Source of the DNA: Liolophura sinensis
Taxonomy: Eukaryota > Mollusca > Polyplacophora > Chitonida > Chitonidae
Direction of reading: 5' to 3'
Length of the DNA: 64,000 nucleotides
Assembly: GCF_032854445.1 (NCBI RefSeq)
Contig: NC_088304.1
Coordinates: 24,723,513 to 24,787,512, forward strand
Part shown: piece after piece, positions 37,203 through 51,700 of the stretch
Numbering within the stretch: the first letter of the stretch is position 1
Layout: every line of letters starts with the position of its first letter
Translations under genes and position numbers: made by a program
The notes under the pieces: model-generated
What the model was told of the DNA's origin: nothing
The model's input: only the letters and a program-made list of their open reading frames with translations
The model's database searches: none

Positions 37203-39733
37203 AACCACCTATGTAGTTGCAAATATCAGCCGCTTACCTAAAACATTAAAAGGAAAGTTTTGCGGTGGTAGCTTGGATGTTGATTTGTTTTGTCAACATA
37301 TCTTGGCAACGGTTTCATTCACTGCTTTCACATGAAAGATCAATCTGTGTGTTTACTTTGTTCCGCTAAACAGAAGTGCTTACGAAAGAATGACGTCCTT
37401 TATTTCTGATCTACCAGTGGCAAATAGGCGTAAAAAAATGCTGTTTCCTGGTGCCGTTGCCGGGTATAATATACAGGTTCAGAAGTTTAGCTGATTATGT
37501 ACACAAAAGCTCCTCTCCCCCCCCTCCTTGAAATAAAAGTGGGAGAAATAAGCCCCCCCCCCCAATGAAATAACGTAGTGGTATTGTAGTGTCTATATAT
37601 CAGTGGCTTTCAAATTCACATTTTAAAACACACACCCCCCCCACTGATAACAAGAAAATTTCAGTTCGCATATGCCTTTAGAATATAGATTTTAAAATTT
37701 ATTTTAAATGTAGTAGTCATGCGTCATCATTACACAACAGCAAAGTATTACCGTAAAATAAATGATATATCCACTTAGGAAAGCAATATATGCTACTGTT
37801 TCTCAATTCTGTTTGTCTGTGTTCTTGTTTGTTTGTCTTGCTTTGTTTTTGTTGTTGTTTTTTTTTTAAATACATTTTATGACTGTCTAAAAATAAAACT
37901 GACATCTAGATTTTCATGAAGTTTGGCTGACACCTTGATAATATATAAATATGTAACGTGTGGACAACAATGCAATACTGAAAACAAAGGGGGATAACTC
38001 ATACTTTGTGGCCGTATGCTGACTGTACATCTTTTACCTCATACTGAGCTCTTCATAGCTGCTTGTTTAAATTTGAAAGACCTGAAATGTTATATCTCTG
38101 GTTCTAACAAGAGATTTCATAAACCTTTCAACTTCATAATATAATGCTTAAATTGTTACCGTATTAACCTTGTAGAATAAATGGAGTTTACAACACTAAA
38201 ATGGCAGTTTATAACCAACAAGTTAATTAAGATGTCTTTCTGAAGAAAAAAAACGACGAGAAAATGTATTTTCGCAGTCATGCATTTTGTGAAAGTGGCT
38301 ACGAGTTGTTCTTAACAAATACAGTGCACAGCCACTTTGTAGGCTACGGCGCAAAAGTGCATGGAAATCCCCACGTTCTACTTATATGTAGAAATTGTTT
38401 CAATATATACATGATATATGTAATTTTATGAGTAAGTCGAAGTAAGATATAATGCATTCTCCTCACTCCAAGCGCACAATCGAGCCATTTCCAAGTCTCG
38501 CTATATCTTTTGAGATTCGCCCTTCTCTAAGGGTGCACCTGTAAAATTCTTAATTGTTATACTTAAAATTTTAGAGGTCAGCATGCACTACCCTCATCAT
38601 ATTTCCTCATGTCTTAATTTTTACTGGAGTTGGCCAATAGACACATTCTAATCCTATACCAGTAAGTTGATCTACCATAAGTTGATCCATGTTTGTATTG
38701 TAAGTTGCTCAGTGAAACTCAGGGAAATCAATTATTTTTGTTTTTCTATCATTTGTTTTTCATTCATAAAGTTGTGCATGTGTGTATGGTTTTATATCGG
38801 TATGTGTAATCAAAAACTGGTAGCTTAGAGACTTTTGAACAATCAAGTGTCATGACAACCATGTGTGATAACATCTCCAGGTTTTACACAACAGACCAAC
38901 AGACAGGCAAACTAGCAGACAGCCGATAAGAGACCGCAAAAAAAAAAACGTGTCAAGTTGCTCTGATGCCTATTCGGTCTATTAACTTGATCAAGTTAGG
39001 CATTCGTCACAAATTTAATTGATTCATTGAAGAATAAATGTAAACAAGTTGTGATTATTATAATTCAGACTGAAAGGTCGGTATCCAATGACAATGTTTC
39101 GGACAGTTGTTGGATCAACTGGCGGATAATGCAGTGGCTCGCATGCGGTTTGCGACAAGTTGGTTATAAAGGTAAAAGCCACGGCATGGAAAGGAAAACT
39201 GTGCGAGCATTTTCTTGCAAAAGACATAATTTTCCCTAACTGCTGTGTGATAAACCAAAGAGCAAATAGAACATTTTGTTGTTTCTCTCTCTCTCTCCCT
39301 CCCTCTCATTTTTTAACTAGGCTCACTTCTGATCCCATAAAACCGCCACTCCAAATGGCAAGTTTGTCCGCATGTGCGACAGGCAGGTGCCCGGATAAAC
39401 GCATGCGCACTGATGCGTCCGACATTTTGCGCCAAGTTTTGGGGTTTTGAGAATAAGAAAGATTATATTTGGACCGATATTTTGAAGAAATGTTGTAATT
39501 ACAACCCCATGAGCTAAGTGACGAAAGGACTGTGCATCTGCTTTTGTCAGTACAGGTTTGATTCTCCCTAGAGTCCGTTTTCTCGGATTTTCAGCGTCTT
39601 AAAAGTTACTAACAACGGGGATCTGGCTTTTCCAAGAGCAAACAAGATGGATAGATTGTCATTTCGACTGACGGGCTAGAGTTCTCCCATTTTCTTTAGA
39701 CCCACAAGTGCTTAAAGAAGAGAAAGATCGAGA
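37203..39733. other. Divergent intergenic region between UNC119 and PHF12
   Basis: I see no gene in this stretch. It contains C-rich runs near 37517 and 37551, AT-rich sequence, and towards 39340-39733 a moderately CG-richer zone that probably holds the PHF12 promoter and 5' UTR. Confidence 0.5.
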
Positions 39734-42700
39734 ATGGCGACGGTTGAATATGATTTGGACACGTCGGGCGGGCTGATGGAGGTATAGTTTAGTGTTGATG
39801 TCTGCATTAGCCTTGTTTGTTGCACGTGTTTTTGTACTAAGAAAAGCCTTCGTCTGTTTTTGCCACAGCGAAGAGCAAACAGAAATATTGTTACACTAAA
39901 TTCTAACTACCAACTCTTTGTTTTGGCAGTGCCCTCGCTTTACAACAATGATAAAAGCATGCGAATGATTGTCAACGATGAGTTTGAATGTTGCAGGAAA
40001 TCCAGAAGCTGGTTGCGCCACCGTCCAGTGATGAGTTTTCAAGACGTCCTCGTCGTAGAGTTCGGGAATATAGACGTCAGGGACGAGCTGTGAACCACGA
40101 TTGCTGCGACAGTTGTAAGGAAGGAGGAGACCTTCTGTGTTGTGATAGATGCCCAGCTGCATTTCACTTACAGTGCCAGTGAGTTTTTTACATCACAAAT
40201 AGAAATGCACATCAGTCAGTGTTTGCATTAGTTGAATTAAAATAAACGTTGAGTTGTGTTTTCAACAATTTCTGATATTTACCTGCCTCATTATTGTTAA
40301 ATTTTAAAAACACGGGAAGTCCAATCTACCTCCCCATGCCTTCATCACCATCACTCATACACCTGAATGGTCATGGGTTTTCCCTAGGCTCTGACCGGTT
40401 CCCTCCCACCATCTTCTTATAAATGAAATGTCCAATAATCAAATAAATTACTTTATAAACATACACCTAAAAGCACTTGTCTACACTACCAAGTTTTGTT
40501 CTGTGCAGAAATATGAAAGCAGGGTTAAATCAGTAGTATTTGTGACATCACTGCCTTCAATACAGCCACCTGCTTTTGAACTTTGACCTCTAATTCTAAA
40601 TGAAAACCCAGTGAAAGGCCAGTTGAAGCATGCCATTTATTTTATTTATGAAGTATATTATTGCATTCATCTGTTGTGGAAAATACATGAATCTGTCGTC
40701 TGACACAGTGCCCCATGACCCCTTCCCCTCTCAACAGATGCTTCTGTTTCTGTGTAATAGGTAATTTTAGTTTATCTAAACTACCTTATTTCCTATTGTA
40801 AAAATATATTTTCTGAAAGTTTCTTTTGAATATGAAGATCTATTTCTGAATAGTGAACACAGCTATCTACAAATAGTTGTTTAAACACACGTCATATAAT
40901 TCAAATTTTTCTTTTAAACATGAATTAGTTACTGATATTGTCTTTTACAGAAATAGTTCATTGGAATTTATGCAACTTGTGGTGTTGGATTTTAGGTAGA
41001 GCAATCCAGATTAAAGTGATTAGCACTTCTTGAAACATTGTTTTGTTATATATATTGTTTTGTCTTTTATTATTTTGTCTGAGTGAATACTGCAGAATGA
41101 ATGTACAAGAAACTAGTTGGACTGTTGTCAACCCTCAGTATTACAGTGTTTCTTTATGTCTTCTCTCACCCTTACAGTGATCCGCCCCTTGAAGAGGATG
41201 AGTTGCCCTCAGGGGAGTGGATCTGTCATCGTTGTCGAGTGACCCCGCCCCAACCAGAGGTAAGGTGTTCCACTATCACCTCAGGTGTGACTTCTCCAGT
41301 CATTATTGAATCATCTCACAAATTTATAACAGAACATTTTCACATTTTTTGCTGAGGAATTTTTTTTTTCAGTCCCCCTCAGTGAAGTTAGGCGGGGTAT
41401 ACTGGAACCACCCTGTCTGTCTGCAGGCACATTTTTGTCGATACATCTCCCAAACTACTGCGCGGATGTTGTTGAAACTTGCATACATCTTGCCAATCGT
41501 CTGCACTTGTGCGCACTTCAGTTTAATGGCATTTAGAACTTTACATAATACTTCGTTTCCATTCAGATTTTGTTCATGCAACACTTTCTAAAGCACTGAA
41601 CCCATTTCCTTGAAACTTTGCTTACAGCTTCCCTATCATCTAAACTTGTGCATGCATAAGTTTAATTACAGTGGGGGAATTATTTTCATAATTACTCCTG
41701 TCCTGGTACTTAGAGCAATAATGGATTTGCCCGTACACTGTATTCTCTACTGATTGCTACACATTTCCATCAAACTGGATGTACCAGTAGTGCTTTCAGT
41801 GAACACCAGTTATGGACAATAAAACAATTTATGTGAAGCCAAGCTAAGCAACTTTATGTCCTGTTATTTGTTTTGAGGCTTTCTTAGTTTTCTTTTTATT
41901 TTCGGAAATTTTGGGGGATGGAAGGGGGGTATTTCATACATCTGAGTTCTAATTTTTTTTGTTTAGTAATTTATGGAAATGTGTTTCTTTGTCATGAATG
42001 TCCATGTTTGTGACCCAGGGATAAGAAAAAGACCAGAAAACAAACAAGAATGAAAAATGTTCTCCGTGAGCAGCTAAACAGCTTACCACCTTTAATCTCT
42101 ATACCGATTCCTGAGTGATAGCCTCAAGTTTATGAATTGGTGTGGAACAGCCTAATCCCCAAGATATCAGTTTAGCATAAGCTTGAATAGACATGGTGAA
42201 TAATTTACTGTAAACATTCAACTTTTTCAACTACATAAGTACCAATCAAATAAATATGTATGCGTTTACAGGTGACAGAAGACAACAATACACCTGCTCC
42301 ACCACCAGCCCCTGCCCCTAAACCCAGCACATCACGCTCCCGCGGCAGGAGGCGAAGTCAGGAGGAGCCAATGGAAATACAAGATGCGGATGAAGATATG
42401 TCACACCCGCTGAAGATGCTGGCCAAAGCTGCCCGCCTGATGAACCCGGTGCAGTTTGATCTGCCTAAAGATGTGGCCTGTACAACATCCTTACCAGGTA
42501 TGCTATTGGATGATTGATCAGTATAACTGGGCTTTGGAAAAAGATAGGATGCCATCTGTAAATAAAGTTTGAAGTTGCCGAGAGAAATTCAGAATTTACG
42601 AGTGGTTTACCTAAATATAAAAATGAGTTGCAATTGACTCCTAACTAAATGCCTTCGGCCTATATTTTCGTAAAAATCTCAAAAGAATAAGAGTGAGAAA

Positions 42701-45700
42701 TCCATCACTGGTCTAACGTACAAATGAGACGGCACAGAGATTGCCACAATGCAGTGTTCGCTCATGGAAACTATTACAGATTGAAAGTGAATGTTAAATC
42801 TAGTAAGCCAAATACAACCTTCCTTTCTGTCAGTAATGTACCTTATTTCTGTGTTATTGTGGACATGTGGTCTGCTCATTTTAGCCAATGTACAAGTAAT
42901 TGTAGCAAGAATATTTTGTATCTTTTTTTTTCTCGCATGGTTAGTCCATCTGATGAACAACATAGTCATATCTTTACTTTTCCAGTAAGCTGGAAAAGAA
43001 ATATAATATTCTGCTTTCAGCACTACTAAAATCTGTACAAAAAATTAGAAGAATTAGGGTATTGTAAAGTATTTGTAATTTCCAGTTCTGCACAGCAGAA
43101 CTGGAACGAAAGTTAAATGGTAGGCTGCATAATTACAAAACAATATTGTGTCTATATTTGAAGTTCAGTGAACATCTCCCATCATCTACACTACAACAGG
43201 AGGTAACCCAGTCAAAAAAGTCTGTCCTTGGCCATGTTTGTAAATATGTTGAGTGAGTTGGTCAAAGGGAATTCCACATAAAACTGAAAAAATTTTTTGC
43301 CATTTGCAATATACCTCTTTAAGTAAGGCTTAGCTAAGCTCATATCTTTCCAACATACATTGTCATGTTAGTTAAGTTATTTAACTTAATGTGCTTCACG
43401 AAACCTGGGTCTGAAGGTTAACTTCAGCAGTTGTAAGCAAGCGAGATTTGGTAATGGAAGCGAGATTTGGTAATGGCCTTCGGTATATGATGAATGTCAT
43501 CTACAACATTCCTCATGTACTCTTCTTTATAAGGGAAGAGAAGAATGTTCAGCTGTTCTCAAAAACCTTTCACTAAACAGCAGAGGTGGATAATTTATAA
43601 TCTGATGTGTCGGACTTCTCTGCTACAGAAAATCTTTTGATACCCAATTTGAAGTTCTTGGGTGTGTAGAGTTAAAAATTGCAGCTATATTATTGCTCAA
43701 AAAAAAATTGTTGCTGATTGCAAATATGCTCTTGCAGAGTTGTTCGCCTTGCTAGAATGCCTATTGAAACTGATTCCTGCCAAATGTATTCTTACAGAGT
43801 GGTTATATGTTGCTTAAAATGTGGTGAAAGGTGATCATGTACATGGATTCATAGAAGGCAAAGTTTTGCAGACCTGAATTGATAAATTGAGTTTTTCGGC
43901 AGGGGCTAAATTAAGTTTAACAAATTTTTTCAGACCTGAAAAATGTGAATAGAGTTACAATTTTTTTTTACAAACTGAGGCAAATTTTATTTTGTGTTGT
44001 ATAATTATCTATATATTTCTGTAAATATTCACTTCATAGTTTTACTTGTTAACTGATTTTGACAGGAACAGAAATATGACTGATAAAAACTTACTGCATG
44101 CAAACTGCACTTAGAAAAAAAAAGAACTTCAAAGTAAACTTTTAGTTCTAAAAATTCTAACAGCATACATTACATTTACAGGTGGTTTTCATTGAATAAC
44201 CTTCCTGTAGTTATTTCTCTATTTATTTAAATATGCCCTCCATTAACTTTCAGTAAAACCACATGTAGGTTACCTCCCCTGTTGAACCACTTACATGTTG
44301 AACATTAAAATTCTTTCATCAGCAACTGCTGCTGAGTCGTAAAGATGCCCTAGCAAATATTTAATTAACTTCTGTGTCTACTTAACCCTAGTCAACCATG
44401 AACAGTGTGCCTTGTCTTTTGAAGATTCCATTTTTGGCAACCAAATTCAATAGTTATATTTCTGTTGTGGAAAATGAGTTCATTATTGAATTCTGTAAAT
44501 GTACAGAAAGGTAGTTTAATTTGAGTCTTGAACTCAATTTTACTCAACGGAATATCAGTTCTTAAATACAAAGTGTATGAATCCCTGGTTGAATACGTCA
44601 AATTCGACTAGTGTGCTAATAATTCGCATTTGATACAATCAAGAATCTCGGGAGTGTGAATTTAGGGAGTGAAAATCACGCTTATAGTCTGCTGCAAGGA
44701 GTTTGATGGTAACACACCTGCTCAAAAACAGAAATGTAGGCCTGCGTAAGAAGTCGTGTCCTCAAACTTGACGAGTAGATACGACTGATCTCAGGCCGTG
44801 AATGTGTACTGAGAAGCCTCGTCAACAGATGATCATAAGTCTGTAATGCTTTTATGCAGCACAGCCAGATTTGTATTTATATGTGCATTTGATTGGTTGT
44901 TTTATGCCGTACTCAAGAATATTTCAGTTATACAACGACGCCAAGACTTTTGGTGGGAGGATAATGGGCACAGCTCGGGAGAAAACCAAAACCATGCGCA
45001 GGCTGCTGACAGCTGGAGAGGAAGCCAGATTTGTAAATTTGTTGGCTGTAAAGAGAATGTATCTGTTAGATTTCCATTTCAAGGGCAATGATCCTTGTGA
45101 AATGTTGCACTTTGTCAAAGGTAATAAAACTCCAAAGACCTCGATTATAAAATTAGGGCCACATGGATTATAAAATTAGGGCCACATGCACATCTTCTCA
45201 TTCGCCAGGAGTTAGTAGAAATATTCACAGGCTGAGTTACGGCCCTTAGTTTGTCTGACATGCAAAAACATGTTCTTCTCTAGATTAGTTTGACGTTGCA
45301 AAACACCTGTCTCTGGATTCTCTTAGGTCAGACAGTTACAAAAACAAATTTAGCTGATGGCGAAAAGTATGCCAAGCCTGTGGAATAGTTCACTGGGTTG
45401 CACAATACTCTTGAGAATGAATAAGGATCTAGCTGTATTATCTCTGTTGACTTTGGCAGGTTCTAGTAAGAGACGCTGGACCAAAGAAGCTACACGTGGT
45501 CCCCCAAAGAAACTGGCACATGAGCTTGACAGTGGCATTGTCCCTCTTCCGGCCAAATTGTGTTTTGTCTGCAACAAGTGAGTCGATTTCGATGTCAGAT
45601 TTTCTCCTTCTTGGAGAATGTGCTTTTTTTTGTAGACAAAAAGTTTTAGAAAGAAGGTTTCATTTAAGGATTGACTAGCTTTTTTTCAGTTCATTGTAAA

Positions 45701-48700
45701 GCGGTTTATACAAAAGTTTGCACGGTGGTTTTTTTTTCATACCTCAGTGAACTGAAAAAAGTTAGTCAACCCTTATAATTAGATTAAATCAAAAATACAA
45801 AATACCTGATCTGGTACATGATGTACAAGCTACTCTATCTGCCGTAAGGGTGCGTTTTTTTCGTCCATAGTAGGTACAAGAATACAATTTTATAAATGAA
45901 ACGCACGAATAAATGGAACGCTGCAGTGCTCTTTCATGACTCCACGAGCACAGTCTGTCACCAGCTGAAAGTTTTATCGGCAACATGGTGAAGTTTGAAC
46001 CACTGATTGAGTTTTGGAGAAGATTGAAACGTACAGACGGTGAAAGATGAGTCGATGATGCAGAACTAGTGGAATTGACTTGCTGTGCAGTTATCCTGAT
46101 AGTGGAGAGGCATGATTGTTGTGTTTTGAACAGAAGACAGCAACAGGTTTGGAGTGATGCGAGGAGCGAAGACGACATGACGGGGAAGGCTGGCCATGGC
46201 TTGTGAATGCATGCAGTGCTTGTGGCTTCGCTGGCAGATGTCAAGGGGTGTGATTCTCACGAGGCTGAGCAATAAATAGGTTGAAGATCTCCTGTTTTCT
46301 GGAAAATTTCCTAATGTATAACTTCGCATAGAACTTCCATATGTGTGGCCCCTTATAAGCATTCGTTGTCACAACTGTAAACCTGTGAAAGTCCCTGTTT
46401 GAATGTATGGAGCGGGGCAGACAGCACGTAGGCTGTGCGTAGGTTTTAGTGCACTACATGAGATGTATGGATCATGGAATACCAAGACTAGATGTGAAAA
46501 CAAAGAAAATCTATGCCTGGCCCTGTGAGGGACAAAACATTCAAAATGGACAGAGAGGTCATAGCAAACCTTAAATCTTTGAAGCACATTATCTATATTG
46601 CTTGGAGCCCGGTAGGAACTGATATTTACAAAATCACAATGTTGAATAATTTCCTTGTGATTGTAACACAAACCAACTCTGACATCAAATTTTAATTTTC
46701 AGGTCTGTGATGTCTCATTAGGGCTGACCTGACTTTTTTTAGCAATGGTTATGATGTCAGTACTCAAATGTCTGTTCAACATTTATGACAGTGGATGTTT
46801 TATCAGGATGTTTTGATTGAGCGTTGTTGTGAAATGAAGTGGTGGAACTGTTTGTAATCTAAGTCTTTCCCTTCTAGCATGGCGCTCCATTGTAAATTTA
46901 AAAAATGAAGAAAATCTGATTCGATATAAGTGTTTGTTTCAATATCTTGGATATTCCAAGTGTTTTTCACTTATGGTCATCAGTTTATTTGTGCATTATT
47001 GAAAGTGATACCAGAAATTCTGCTTTAACATGATAAAGTGGTACAATGTTTGTAGATTTCAAGATATACCTGTAATGGCACATGTTTTTTGGAAATTGCC
47101 CTGGAGTCTTATTATGTTTACTAGACCACATCGGTGGCCTAATGTAAAGATCGTCCCACTTAAAGCCAGGAAGCCCGGGATCAACCCTGGGGCAAGTCAA
47201 ACCAAAGACTTCAAAATGGTACTTGTTGCTGCCTAGCTTGGGGCTCAACACTGAGAGGTCAGAGCAAGGAACAGGGCTGGTTGGCCTGGTGTCAGTATAA
47301 TGTGACTGGGTGGGGTGTCATGTCCCGTGTCTTCAGCATAATGCTACAGTGGCAGAAGCACTTTGGCGGCTTGAACTTGCTCTAACACAAGAAAACACAC
47401 ACCTAATGACTCCTCCTCTTCATATGACTGAAAAGTTGTACGTTTTTCATACATTTTTTTATACATGTTGTGTGCACAGGAGCTGTAAGAAGGCCCCCCT
47501 GATACAGTGTGATTATTGCCCACTGCTGTTCCACATGGATTGTCTGAACCCCCCACTGACCAGCCTTCCATCGGGACGCTGGATGTGCCCAAACCATGCA
47601 GAACACTGCCTTGTGAGTCTCAGAATGCTGTAATGTGTAGATATAGCCTTCCTCATGTATGAAGACTTAATTTCTCAGAATTTGGGGAACTCTTTGTTAG
47701 TGCTGGTGTAATTATTGAAGTAGTCTGGTACATGTATAATTTGTTTTGTTTGCTGTATATTCAACCTTCTTTCGTCTGTAATTTTAGACTATTACCCTTG
47801 CGGATTTTCTAGTGCCCGAACTGTGTTGAATGCTGTCAAGTTCATGTATTAGAAATGGTTGACAGTATATACTTTTTAACTCAGAAATCATTAGTGTGAT
47901 CTTGTCTGTTTTGCCAGGATGAAGGCTTGCTGAAGTCGGTCAGTTTGACAGAACGAGTAAAGTTGTGGGATCATTACACATCTAGTCCAGTCAACCAGCA
48001 CACTGCCAAGATTTGCTTCCTAAAGAAAATACACAGACATAGCCCTCCATTCAGGATAAAGGTCAAGCATGCTAAGAGGAAATCTGTACAGGTAAGTACT
48101 GCATCTCACTGTTTGATGAAAGAAATTGGGTCATTGACCAGTATGTCAAGTCATTTGAATTTCATTTTGCGTTAATTTACTTCAGTATTGGCACGAACCT
48201 TGTGCCTTCAGAAGAGTTGTTTACAGCTATAAAAGACTTGCATACCTGTACATTACATTACTAAAACAAAGTCTTCTTGATTGGAGTGAAGTTGGCTGCG
48301 GCTTGAAGTCAAGGAGGTTTGTCAGGTACCTGGCTAAGGCCGATGGTTTACTCCACTCGCTCTGTTTTCTCCACCCATGGACCTGACTGCTGTCTTGTAA
48401 GTGATAAATTCCTGAGTATGGCTTTACCAACCAACCAATCAATCTATCAGTCTATCATTACTGGATGCGGAGATAGGCCAACTATTGGTCTACCCCGTGG
48501 GCGTGACTTACATATCTCAAGCCTGGTGTCTTTTGCACAAGCAACCAGAGGATCAAGTCCTACTGGTGTGATCTAACTTCCTGTTATTGTATACTTTCAG
48601 GTTCCTCAAAGCATTAAAGAACATTATTCCCATCCACCTGCACTTTTACCAAAACCATTTAGTCATGTGACCCCATCAAGAGTAGACAACTGGCATGGGA

Positions 48701-51700
48701 CGCCAACAAATGCACCAACATTGGAAGAACAAGATGAGGTATGTCTTCCTACTTCCTCCCTTCATGAAAGAAGTACATATATGTCCCTCTCCACAGAGAA
48801 TAATATTGTCAAGTCTCACGACCAACTTTGCTGTCAGATGTTTACATGAGATAATCGCTTGTTAAATATTAATGAAAGAAAACACTTACTTGTTAAGCAT
48901 ACTCATATCACATATGTTTTGTACAATGTTGATTTATGATAATTGATTGTAATTTCCTCTGTTTCAGTGGCTTACCTCAGTTGTCTCATTGCAAACCAGT
49001 ATAGCCAAATACCTGGCTCAGAAACAGGTAAATAAATCTCCCTCAGCTTCTGGATCTGTGTGTGCAGGTCTCTCTAGTTCGGACTTGTTAAAAAGTGTGG
49101 AAATTACAAAGCCAATGGCATCTGTGTCTCCAGTGGTACAGAAAGACAGTTCAATACAAGACTCATCACAGGCAGCGAGTATAGCGGCATCTTGTTCTAG
49201 TAACACCCCCCTGGGGGTCAGGCAAAGAGCCACAGGCAGATAGTGATAAGACAATAGTGAACGGGACCGTTGGTGTCAGCGGCAGGATGTGATTCTCCGG
49301 ACTCCATGCCCTTCTCAAATGGTCCCGTGCTGGCTGAAGTTGGTGTAAAATCAGGAGCGGTGTCATTACTCAATCATGCGCCCAATGGAGAGATTGGTCG
49401 GACTCCCCCCGACGGCACTGGTGTCGTGAAAACGCGCAGCAATAGCTTGGACTCTGCCCCAGTGAACGTTGTTAAGGTGTCATGGCCGTCAGGAGAGAAG
49501 ACGTGCCACAGCCATGGCGGCGTCGACGAGTCCTAGCATTACATCGAAGGGTAAAAACATTGTAATTAGTGCTATCAATAAGGCTAACAACACAGTCATT
49601 ACCAAAGTTGTCTCCAGCCCAGGCTCCCAAGGCGGGAAGCCTTTCTCTAACAGTGCTACGGTGAAGTCAGTCAGCAGCAGTGCAAGCCCTACCTCCATCC
49701 TTAGTCCACGTCACCCGCAATCCATCGTCAAGACACCTGGGTAGCTTGGCAGCCAGTGTCAACTCCGTGTCATCAGCCACCTCATCAGGTGCCAGCAAAA
49801 TCATCACTGTAACAACAACCCCTCAGGGTAAGTGTGTTGCCTTGTCTGTGTTAGACTTATTATAAGACAAGGTTTAGAAGTTTTATGTTACAATCAGAAA
49901 GTTCGTGAGAGTAACTAATAAACAAAATATGCATGACTCTCTGTTATTCATTTCATTGTGGTTGGGGTGTGACGATTTCAGAATGCATGGAATATGCATG
50001 CAGTGAATGTTGTCATAAAAAGACAACCCAGATCTTTGAAAGATGTCTTTTGTACAGACTTATACGAAAATTCAAATCAGTTCATAAAGTACGTTTTTAA
50101 TTTGACCTTTCATGCAACAGTTATAAATATATGTATATATGAAACACAAGGGATATAATCCAGGTTTGTTCTTCGTTTTCCAGGTGTGAAATCAGGGGCA
50201 TGCATCTCTTCCAGCAGCAGCATGACAAAGGTCACAACAGTGAACAGCCTCAGTAACTCGCCAACCATCTCTAGCCTGAACAGCACATTACAGGCTTATA
50301 TAGAGGGAAATGGAGGTATGATGGACCAGTCCAGCCTAGTATGCTGGGTCGTTAGATTCCAAAGGTGTTAAGGGAAAAGTCGTTTTCTCCACATATATAC
50401 AGAGAACCATTGTGTGCGTTTTTTTTTCAACAATGTTTGAAAATTTGATGGTGAATGTGCAAATCTGGAGTAAGCTTTACAGTGTTGCATAAAGCCAGCA
50501 CAAATTCTAAATAGCCAATTTTTGAAAAGAAAGAACAATAAACATTAAATGTCTCAGAAAAAGTAAAAATAATCACACAGTTTGATGGGGAAGGCTGATA
50601 TTAGGTGTTTGATATTCATTTATGTGTACCACATCTATAATTGTATTAAATAGGAAAGATGACCGTTAGCGCAGTCTTTGTTGTGATTGTCTTGAAATTT
50701 TCAAATTGTACAACTGTCTAACTGGGATATACATGTATTTTGTCTTCCACAGAAACTGAACTAAGCAAATTAGATGATCGTTTGGTGCAAATTCTAGCTT
50801 GGCAGAGATTACAACAACTTCTTCCATCAAAACCGCCATCAGCAACCTCCCTCCAATACCTCTCATGCCAAAAAAAGGGCTGCTGAATGGGTTGCTATCA
50901 CATCAAGGTGAGGGTTTGCATTCTAAAGTGTATAAAATATAAACTTGCATTTTCTACTTGTTACGTAAGGAACATTATACTCTTTATAAAGATCTTTGCA
51001 CATCAAGTCTTTGGCATCACATGCACACCATACATGCCTAGTATGATTGTTGTAGAAGCAAGGTCAGGTTTTCTTGATTGAAACATGAAGAAGCAGGCAG
51101 TATTTTCTCAGATTTTGTTTTTTGCACCCCGTGTGTAGACTCTGGAACTTTTACAAAGCTGTTAGGGCCAGCTAAAATGTTTGTGCAGTATTTCAGCTTC
51201 TAGGAATCAAGGACAGATAGATCGAATTTCAGAGATCAGTGAAAGATATTTTTATGGGTCTGTTGGTGAGAATGACCAGAGGCCCATTATAGATGCATGA
51301 AACAGAAGTAAAGAAATTTAAAGGTTTCACCCAAGTATGACGTGTCAGTGCACTTAATGAAATAAAGAGGTGTGTTATTGTAAAATATTAGCTTCCTTTC
51401 GTGATCGTGATGTTCCCTTTATTGTTTTGTTGGGATTTATGATATGATTATGCATGAATAAAAATGTTAAGTATGTTTTTAGTTGTGCTTTCATTTAGTA
51501 TTCCTTTAGTTTCGTATCATGAAAGGTTATTAGATGCGCTATTTTGAGGATCGTGACAGTAGCTATCACATACCTTGATTGCCTGTGACAGCCTATTGAG
51601 CGAAAAGAATTACACCATGTAAGGTAGCCTATGTTCGTGTATTTAACAGCTCTTAATAATACTTAGGCCTACCTAATGGCAATCAAAGCGCTTTGTTAGT

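Noticed and set aside
45789-46362. Overlapping 151- and 98-codon minus-strand frames in PHF12 intron 5
   Set aside because: No recognisable domain, two competing frames over the same bases, and no splice signals worth reporting.
49021-49065. A mini-intron from GTAAATAAAT to GTGTGCAG in PHF12 exon 9
   Set aside because: It would be only about 40 bases, the exon frame stays open through it, and it would not resolve the later frame changes.
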